A stretch of 11,402 bases of DNA, taken from positions 1 to 11,402 of the forward strand of contig PUNU01000164.1 in assembly GCA_003551865.1 (NCBI GenBank), read 5' to 3'. The notes beneath the pieces were generated by a model. The model worked only from the letters and a program-made list of their open reading frames with translations, was not told where the DNA came from and searched no databases. Numbering within the stretch: position 1 is the stretch's first letter; every line of letters begins with the position of its first letter. Origin of the DNA: Syntrophomonadaceae bacterium (GTDB taxonomy: Bacteria > Bacillota_D > Dethiobacteria > DTU022). Made by a program: the position numbers and the translations under genes. Positions 7,189 to 11,402 of this stretch are shown here, piece after piece.

Positions 7189-7352
7189 AGAAAAAATAGC
7201 ATTATAATAGGTGTTCAGTTCATAACTGATAAGAGAAAGCCTGGTGCAGATTGCACTGAGGATAGATTAAAAAAAGTATAGAAGTTTTTGTTAAAGGTAC
7301 AATTGTACCTTTTTCCGAACTTTCTCTTAAGCTGTGTCCTGGACACAGCTTA
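7189..7352 (+). promoter_or_regulatory. Structured 5' leader of rny
   Basis: Between the promoter and rny lie four inverted repeats in series. They are TCAGTT/AACTGA (7215-7229, 3-base loop), GTGCA/TGCAC (7244-7256, 3-base loop), a perfect 20-base palindrome AAAGGTACAATTGTACCTTT (7293-7312) followed by T's, and a perfect 12-base stem TAAGCTGTGTCC/GGACACAGCTTA (7328-7352) separated by one T. I recognise no known riboswitch or T-box consensus. The series looks like an attenuation-type or protein-binding leader, which would fit control of an RNase, but this is inference. Confidence 0.45.
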
Positions 7353-7362
7353 TGGTTTTTCT
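7328..7362 (+). terminator. Terminator-like hairpin in the rny leader
   Basis: The perfect inverted repeat TAAGCTGTGTCC at 7328-7339 and GGACACAGCTTA at 7341-7352 is followed by TGGTTTTTCTTGG at 7353-7365. In RNA the tip would open into a small loop, leaving a GC-containing stem of about 10 pairs. A T-run is present but interrupted by G's and C's. It may be a leaky terminator for the recX side, or an attenuator in front of rny, 56 bases before the rny start. Confidence 0.4.
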
Positions 7363-7408
7363 TGGACTAATCACCGTACCAATAAATTAAGAAACGGAGG
7401 TGGGAAAT

Positions 7409-8944
7409 ATGCCAAATGTGTGGCTTTTTATAGCTGCAGCCCTGCTGGTTGGCATTGGCGGCGGCTATTTTATGCGTAAATTGATTGCAGAATCAAAGAT
7501 CTCATCGGCGGAGGCTGCCGCAAAAAAAATTATCGAAGAAGCCACCCAGGAAGCCAACTCGCTCAAGCGAGAAAAGCACCTTGAAGCCAAGGAAGAGGCT
7601 CACCGGCTAAGAAATGAGCTGGAAAAAGAAACCAAGGAAAGGCGCAGTGAATTACAGCGCCAGGAAAGAAGGCTGGTCCAGAAAGAGGAAAGCCTGGATC
7701 GTAAGATCAACAATGTTGAAAATAAAGAAGAAGAGCTGAGGCGCAGGGAAGAGGAGAACCGCAGTGCCCAACAGAAACTGCAGGAGCTCCACCAGCAGCA
7801 GATTACCGAGCTGGAAAAAATATCGGGTATGAACACGGATGAGGCCAAGGATTTATTAATGCAAAGGGTCAGGGAAGAAATTGAACATGAAATGGCCATG
7901 ATGGTCAAGGAAATCGAAAGTCAGGCCCGGGCGGAAGGAGAAAAGAAAGCCAGGGAAATTGTCACCCTGGCCATACAGCGCTGTGCAGCCGATCACGTTA
8001 CAGAGTCAACTGTATCGGTGGTTTCCCTTCCCAACGACGAAATGAAAGGCAGAATTATCGGAAGAGAAGGGCGCAATATCAGGGCCCTGGAAACGCTCAC
8101 CGGAATTGACCTGATTATTGATGACACCCCTGAAGCGGTGATAATTTCCGGTTTTGATCCCATTCGGAGGGAAGTAGCCAGGCTGGCCCTGGAAAAACTG
8201 GTCAGTGACGGGCGTATTCACCCGGCAAGGATTGAAGAAATTGTTGAAAAAACCCGCAAAGAAGTGGAAACACAAATCAGGGAAGAAGGTGAGCGGGCCA
8301 CTTTTGAAACCAAGGTTCACGGGCTGCACACAGAGCTGGTTTACCTGCTGGGCAAACTGCGTTTTCGGACCAGTTACGGACAGAATGTTCTTCAGCATTC
8401 TATAGAAGTTTCCCACCTGGCCGGTATTATGGCTGCAGAGCTGGGGTTGGATGTCACCTTTGCCAAACGGGCCGGATTGCTTCACGATATTGGCAAGGCT
8501 GTTGACCATGAAACAGAAGGTTCGCATGCCGCCATTGGAGCGGAGCTGGCAAAGAAGTACAAGGAATCTCCCGCTATGGTCAATGCAGTGGAAGCGCACC
8601 ACGGAGATACCGATTTTCAATCACTCGAAGCGGTATTAATCCAATCGTCGGATGCCATTTCGGCTGTCCGGCCGGGAGCGCGGCGTGAAACCCTTGAAGC
8701 CTATATTAAGAGGTTGGAAAATCTGGAAAACATTGCGGATTCCTTTGACGGTGTGGAAAAAGCTTATGCCATCCATGCCGGCAGGGAAATCAGGATCATG
8801 GTTAAACCGGATCGGATCGATGATTACTCCTCGATTCAGGTAGCCAGGGATATTGTCAAGAAGATAGAAAACGATCTGGATTATCCCGGCCAGATCAAAG
8901 TTACCGTGATCCGGGAAACCAGGGCTGTAGATTACGCCAAGTAA
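7409..8944 (+). CDS. rny: Ribonuclease Y
   Basis: RNase Y is the membrane-bound endoribonuclease that starts mRNA decay in many Firmicutes. With this start the protein is 511 residues, the usual length. Residues 4-22 are one membrane segment ([19 protein letters not shown]). Residues about 30-190 are a long charged coiled coil. Residues about 200-265 are the KH domain with [12 protein letters not shown] at 215-226. Residues about 325-420 are the HD domain with catalytic H359-D360 in [12 protein letters not shown] and a second metal-site histidine pair in [12 protein letters not shown] 7409 is preferred because GGAGG at 7396-7400 lies 8 bases before it; an in-frame GTG at 7400 would overlap that site. 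Its own strong promoter and a structured leader lie upstream, and a terminator-like stem follows. Confidence 0.96.
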   Translation: MPNVWLFIAAALLVGIGGGYFMRKLIAESKISSAEAAAKKIIEEATQEANSLKREKHLEAKEEAHRLRNELEKETKERRSELQRQERRLVQKEESLDRKINNVENKEEELRRREEENRSAQQKLQELHQQQITELEKISGMNTDEAKDLLMQRVREEIEHEMAMMVKEIESQARAEGEKKAREIVTLAIQRCAADHVTESTVSVVSLPNDEMKGRIIGREGRNIRALETLTGIDLIIDDTPEAVIISGFDPIRREVARLALEKLVSDGRIHPARIEEIVEKTRKEVETQIREEGERATFETKVHGLHTELVYLLGKLRFRTSYGQNVLQHSIEVSHLAGIMAAELGLDVTFAKRAGLLHDIGKAVDHETEGSHAAIGAELAKKYKESPAMVNAVEAHHGDTDFQSLEAVLIQSSDAISAVRPGARRETLEAYIKRLENLENIADSFDGVEKAYAIHAGREIRIMVKPDRIDDYSSIQVARDIVKKIENDLDYPGQIKVTVIRETRAVDYAK

Positions 8945-8959
8945 GTCGGTAAAAAGAAA

Positions 8960-9027
8960 TGTGCCTGCATACCGGGGTGTAGAAGCCTGTCTGATAAATC
9001 AGGGTATGCAGGCACAATTGTTTTTTT
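8960..9027 (+). terminator. Long-stem intrinsic terminator between rny and ymdB
   Basis: TGTGCCTGCATACC at 8960-8973 and GGTATGCAGGCACA at 9003-9016 form a perfect 14-pair stem, followed by ATTG and seven T's at 9021-9027. The 29-base interior holds a second small stem, CTGAT/ATCAG at 8991-9002 with an AA loop, stacked directly against the main stem and leaving a 17-base bulge at 8974-8990. The stem is stable enough to stop transcription after rny. The bulge and inner stem are unusual for a plain terminator. Confidence 0.8.
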
Positions 9028-9074
9028 AGAGAAGGTAATAATCAAACAATCAGCTTTTAAAATGAGGCGAAAAG

Positions 9075-9866
9075 ATGCACGTACTTTTTATCGGGGATAT
9101 TGTTGGCAAACCGGGTCGCAGCTGCATACGCGGATATCTGCCTGAGATAAAAAAAGAGCGCCAAATTGATTTAATTATTGCCAACGGTGAAAACGCCGCC
9201 GGCGGAGCGGGAATGACAAAAAGCGTCTTCAAGGAGCTAACAGACACGGGTATTGATGTTGTAACCGGCGGCAATCACATCTGGGATCGTCGAGAGATAT
9301 TTGATTTTATTGATTATGAAGCGCGGATGATCAGGCCGGCGAATTACCCGAAAAAAATAACCCCCGGGAAAGGTTCTTTCCTTGTGGAACGAGAAGGGAT
9401 CAAGACAGCGGTGATCAATTTAATCGGTCGGGTTTTTATGGGCCCGGCCGACTGTCCATTTCAATGGGCGGAGTGTGAGCTGCATTATTTCGAAAATATG
9501 GCGGATATTATTATTGTTGACTTTCATGCTGAGGCGACTTCTGAAAAGCAGGCGATGGGTTGGTTTTTAGACGGACGAGTATCCGCCGTAATCGGCACTC
9601 ACAGCCATGTCCAGACGGCAGATCGGCGCATACTGCCCGGTAATACTGCATACATTACAGATGTGGGCATGGTTGGGCTTTACGATTCGATACTGGGGGT
9701 GGACCGAGAAGGTCCCATCAAGCGTTTTCGCACCGGACTGCCTTGCAGACTGGAAATATCGGACGGAAGGACGGTTTTTAATGCAGTCGTTGTTGAAGTC
9801 GACGAGCGCAGCGGGAAAGCTGTTTCGATAGAAAGCATATTTAAGGTTTTTGATGAGGCCATATAA
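9075..9866 (+). CDS. ymdB: Metallophosphoesterase YmdB (TIGR00282 family)
   Basis: YmdB of Bacillus subtilis is a two-metal phosphoesterase that cleaves 2',3'-cyclic nucleotides and affects biofilm and motility gene expression. The metal and catalytic residues are all visible: D8 in FIGDIVGKPGR, E39-N40 in ANGENAAGGAG, N67-H68 in TGGNHIWDR, H151 in VDFHAEATSEK, and H176 and H178 in GTHSHVQTADRRIL. The length of 263 matches the family at about 260-265. The ATG start has GAGG at 9064-9067, 7 bases upstream. The gene is next to rny, as in many Firmicutes, but a terminator-like stem lies between them and no good promoter is visible in the 47 bases after that stem. Expression may depend on readthrough. 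The protein is complete and looks functional; its exact substrate here is not shown. Confidence 0.93.
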   Translation: MHVLFIGDIVGKPGRSCIRGYLPEIKKERQIDLIIANGENAAGGAGMTKSVFKELTDTGIDVVTGGNHIWDRREIFDFIDYEARMIRPANYPKKITPGKGSFLVEREGIKTAVINLIGRVFMGPADCPFQWAECELHYFENMADIIIVDFHAEATSEKQAMGWFLDGRVSAVIGTHSHVQTADRRILPGNTAYITDVGMVGLYDSILGVDREGPIKRFRTGLPCRLEISDGRTVFNAVVVEVDERSGKAVSIESIFKVFDEAI

Positions 9867-9880
9867 AATATTCATATAAT
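9850..9880 (+). promoter_or_regulatory. Weak promoter candidate before spoVS
   Basis: A perfect TATAAT at 9875-9880 is preceded by TTGATG at 9850-9855 with a 19-base spacer, longer than ideal. The -35 box lies inside the end of ymdB. In B. subtilis spoVS is transcribed by sigma-H. AGGAATTT at 9887-9894 with GAAGAA ten bases later vaguely resembles such a promoter, but not well enough to call it. Confidence 0.25.
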
Positions 9881-9944
9881 TCAGGCAGGAATTTATATTG
9901 TTATGAAGAAATAAAGGATAAATCCGCAAAGGAGGCAAGCCACA

Positions 9945-10205
9945 ATGGAAGTATTAAAAGTCTCAGCAAAATCCAATCCCAATTCTGTCGCCGGTGCTCT
10001 TGCGGGAGTGCTAAGGGAAAGAGGGGGAGCAGAAATTCAGACAATAGGAGCAGGAGCCCTCAATCAGGCGGTTAAGGCGGTCGCTATTGCCAGGGGGTTT
10101 GTCGCTCCCAGCGGTATTGATCTGATCTGCATACCCGCCTTTACCGACATCGAGATTGATGGGGAAGAGAGGACAGCCATTAAACTAATTATCGAACCTC
10201 GTTAA
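9945..10205 (+). CDS. spoVS: Stage V sporulation protein S
   Basis: SpoVS is a small, highly conserved Alba-like protein, probably binding nucleic acid, needed for spore-coat assembly and late sporulation in B. subtilis. The 86-residue product matches the family across its whole length. It begins MEVLKVSAKSNPNSVAGALA, has the central GGAEIQTIGAGALNQAVKAV and RGFVAPSGIDLICIPAF, and ends DGEERTAIKLIIEPR. The family is conserved enough that the call is firm. The ATG at 9945 has AAAGGAGG at 9927-9934, 10 bases upstream. It follows ymdB by 78 bases and is closed by a clear terminator. Its presence supports, but does not prove, that the host forms endospores; some non-sporulating lineages also keep spoVS. 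Confidence 0.97.
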   Translation: MEVLKVSAKSNPNSVAGALAGVLRERGGAEIQTIGAGALNQAVKAVAIARGFVAPSGIDLICIPAFTDIEIDGEERTAIKLIIEPR

Positions 10206-10236
10206 ACGAGTACTGTTTATCAGGCTGCCTGCATTA

Positions 10237-10275
10237 AACGCCCTGCGGTAAAGTTTACCGGGAGGGTGTTTTTTT
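10237..10275 (+). terminator. Intrinsic terminator after spoVS
   Basis: AACGCCCT at 10237-10244 pairs with AGGGTGTT at 10263-10270 (one G-U pair). An inner stem GGTAAA/TTTACC is at 10247-10259. Seven T's follow at 10269-10275. The fold and T-run are those of a normal rho-independent terminator, 31 bases after the spoVS stop. Confidence 0.85.
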
Positions 10276-10345
10276 AACTGTTTATCCTATATTATTAGGT
10301 AAGAAAAAATAGTGACAGGTGTCGATGGTGCGAGGAACTGAGGAT

Positions 10346-11170
10346 ATGAGAGATAAAGTTGATCTACATATGCACAGTACTGCTTCTGACGGCCTTTTTA
10401 GCCCGCAAGAAGTGATGGAAATTGCCGCCGCCGCCGGTTTAAGAGCCGCCGGGTTAACTGATCATGATACGATTGATGGGCTGGCGGAAGCATCGGCAGC
10501 AGCGGATAAATGCGGGATCGAGCTTGTACCCGGTGTGGAAATCAGCGTGCTGGACGAAAAACTCGAGGTGCATATTCTCGGCTATTACCCGCTCTACCGG
10601 GAACAGCTTGAAAAGGCGCTGGCCGAGACGCAGAATGAAAGGTTAATTCGCATGGAAAAAATAATGCACAGACTTGGCAAAATGGGCTTTGACATAAGGC
10701 TTGAAGAAGTGCTTGAGGAAGCCGATCAAGCCGCTCCCAGCCGGATGCACCTGGCCCGTCTGCTGAAAAAAAAGAAATATGTCCATACCACTGATCAGGC
10801 TTTTTCGCTCTACCTCAACCCCGATTGCCCGGCATACGTGCCCCGCCATACCCTCACTCTGCGCGGGGTTATGGGTCTTTTACGGGATGTAGCAGCAGTG
10901 CCGGTAATAGCACACCCGGCGGCAGAAAGCAAAAAGTTAATTGACCTGCTTATTCCCCTGGGGCTGAAGGGGATAGAAGTTTATCATCCCCAACATGATA
11001 AGGTCCGGGAGCAGTATTATGCACGCCTGGCCCACGAAAAAGACATGTTGATTACCGGGGGATCCGACTTTCACGGGGAAAGCAGAGACCGGCCCGGTTA
11101 CCCTGTTCACAGGGCGATTTCCGGGCATTACTTAACCCTTTTAAAAAATTGTGCCTCCGGTAAACAATGA
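10346..11170 (+). CDS. PHP-domain phosphoesterase (TrpH/YciV-like)
   Basis: The protein belongs to the PHP family of metal-dependent phosphoesterases. Members close to this type include E. coli YciV/TrpH (RNase AM), which trims short RNAs from the 5' end and dephosphorylates 3',5'-nucleoside bisphosphates. Metal-binding motifs are complete: H8 and H10 in DLHMHSTASDG, D39-H40-D41 in GLTDHDT, E65 in VPGVEIS, H76 in VHILGYY, H190 in VIAHPAAESKK, H214/H217 in YHPQHDK, and D241 and H243 in GGSDFHGESR. The inserted helical lobe at about 85-170 is typical. With the ATG at 10346 the protein is 274 residues; GAGGA at 10332-10336 lies 9 bases before it. An in-frame GTG at 10319 has no ribosome binding site. 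The exact substrate cannot be read from the sequence. It stands between two transcription units, after the spoVS terminator. Confidence 0.9.
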   Translation: MRDKVDLHMHSTASDGLFSPQEVMEIAAAAGLRAAGLTDHDTIDGLAEASAAADKCGIELVPGVEISVLDEKLEVHILGYYPLYREQLEKALAETQNERLIRMEKIMHRLGKMGFDIRLEEVLEEADQAAPSRMHLARLLKKKKYVHTTDQAFSLYLNPDCPAYVPRHTLTLRGVMGLLRDVAAVPVIAHPAAESKKLIDLLIPLGLKGIEVYHPQHDKVREQYYARLAHEKDMLITGGSDFHGESRDRPGYPVHRAISGHYLTLLKNCASGKQ

Positions 11171-11179
11171 CGGAAACTC

Positions 11180-11208
11180 TTTTCACGAACGGAAGAAAGT
11201 GTTAAAAT
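11180..11208 (+). promoter_or_regulatory. Candidate promoter for the decarboxylase gene
   Basis: TTTTCA at 11180-11185 and TAAAAT at 11203-11208 are separated by 17 bases. Each is a moderate match (4 of 6 and 5 of 6). The site starts 10 bases after the PHP gene and about 100 bases before the next start, a sensible place for a separate promoter. Confidence 0.4.
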
Positions 11209-11304
11209 GTTACATAAGATTTTTCCGGACATAAATTATACATGTGATCAGGCCGCTGAGGTAATAATAACAAACGCTGGATACAGAGAAAGAAGGGATC
11301 AGAC

Positions 11305-11402
11305 TTGGAGCTGCCGTATCAACCTGGCATTGCCGGTTTAACCTGGGGCCATTTGATTCTTATTATAGTGGGCCTGGGATTTATCTACCTGGCGATTAAA
11401 AA
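11305..11402 (+). CDS. Na+-translocating decarboxylase beta subunit, N-terminal fragment
   Basis: Only 32 codons are present before the window ends. They read MELPYQPGIAGLTWGHLIL and continue into a hydrophobic segment, IIVGLGFIYLAIKK. The GIAGLTWG start followed by a first membrane helix ending YLAIKK is characteristic of the beta subunit of sodium-pumping biotin-dependent decarboxylases (OadB, MmdB, GcdB). This subunit carries the decarboxylation and Na+ export steps, for oxaloacetate, methylmalonyl-CoA or glutaconyl-CoA. Which substrate applies cannot be told from the beta subunit start. The TTG at 11305 has AGAAGGG at 11291-11297 at 7 bases. It suggests an anaerobe using decarboxylation energy; the rest of the operon should lie to the right. 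Confidence 0.75.
   Translation, partial: MELPYQPGIAGLTWGHLILIIVGLGFIYLAIK

Noticed and set aside
7202..7210. TATAAT at 7203-7208 as a second rny promoter
   Set aside because: No -35 box lies at suitable spacing; TTGTAG is only 12 bases away.
8006..8620. 204-residue open frame antisense to rny
   Set aside because: It lies wholly inside the certain rny gene, with no recognisable motif or ribosome binding site.
9887..9912. Sigma-H-type promoter for spoVS
   Set aside because: The AGGAATTT and GAAGAA pair has poor spacing and a mismatch in the -10 element; too weak to list as a separate feature.
1..11402. CRISPR arrays, tRNA or rRNA genes, prophage or toxin-antitoxin genes
   Set aside because: No regularly spaced repeats, no cloverleaf or rRNA sequence, and no matching protein families were seen by eye.

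Overview
The window looks like the chromosome of an endospore-forming, anaerobic member of the Firmicutes (Clostridia, Peptococcaceae-like). The evidence is the gene order ftsK/spoIIIE - rimO - cinA - thpR - recA - recX - rny - ymdB - spoVS, the presence of spoVS, strong AGGAGG-type ribosome binding sites, and the start of a sodium-pumping decarboxylase beta subunit at the right edge. No species is claimed. Six of the eleven protein starts appear to be TTG.

Left edge (1-1837): the first 76 bases are the 5' end of a lipoprotein gene reading leftward off the window. Diverging from it is an FtsK/SpoIIIE DNA translocase. It keeps the linker, the motor and the gamma DNA-reading domain but has no N-terminal membrane segments, which suggests a rearrangement or assembly junction near 77-150.

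Middle (1850-7146): rimO (ribosomal protein S12 methylthiotransferase) follows ftsK after 12 bases. A 351-base gene-free gap with GGGGAC-type inverted repeats comes next, at the place where related genomes usually carry pgsA. Then come cinA and thpR (nucleotide and RNA-end housekeeping), and recA and recX (recombinase and its modulator). A TTGACA-type promoter candidate lies in front of recA.

Right half (7147-11402): a consensus sigma-A-type promoter and a leader of about 210 bases, carrying four hairpins, precede rny (RNase Y). A long-stem terminator-like structure separates rny from ymdB, a metallophosphoesterase. spoVS follows and is closed by a clear intrinsic terminator. A PHP-domain phosphoesterase and the first 32 codons of a Na+-translocating decarboxylase beta subunit, with its own candidate promoter, end the window.

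Most genes here are conserved housekeeping genes for DNA transport and repair, RNA turnover and sporulation. I see no phage, CRISPR array, tRNA, rRNA or convincing new multi-gene system. The points most worth a second look are the membrane-less FtsK next to a divergent lipoprotein gene, the repeat-bearing scar between rimO and cinA, and the structured RNA leader and trailer around rny.
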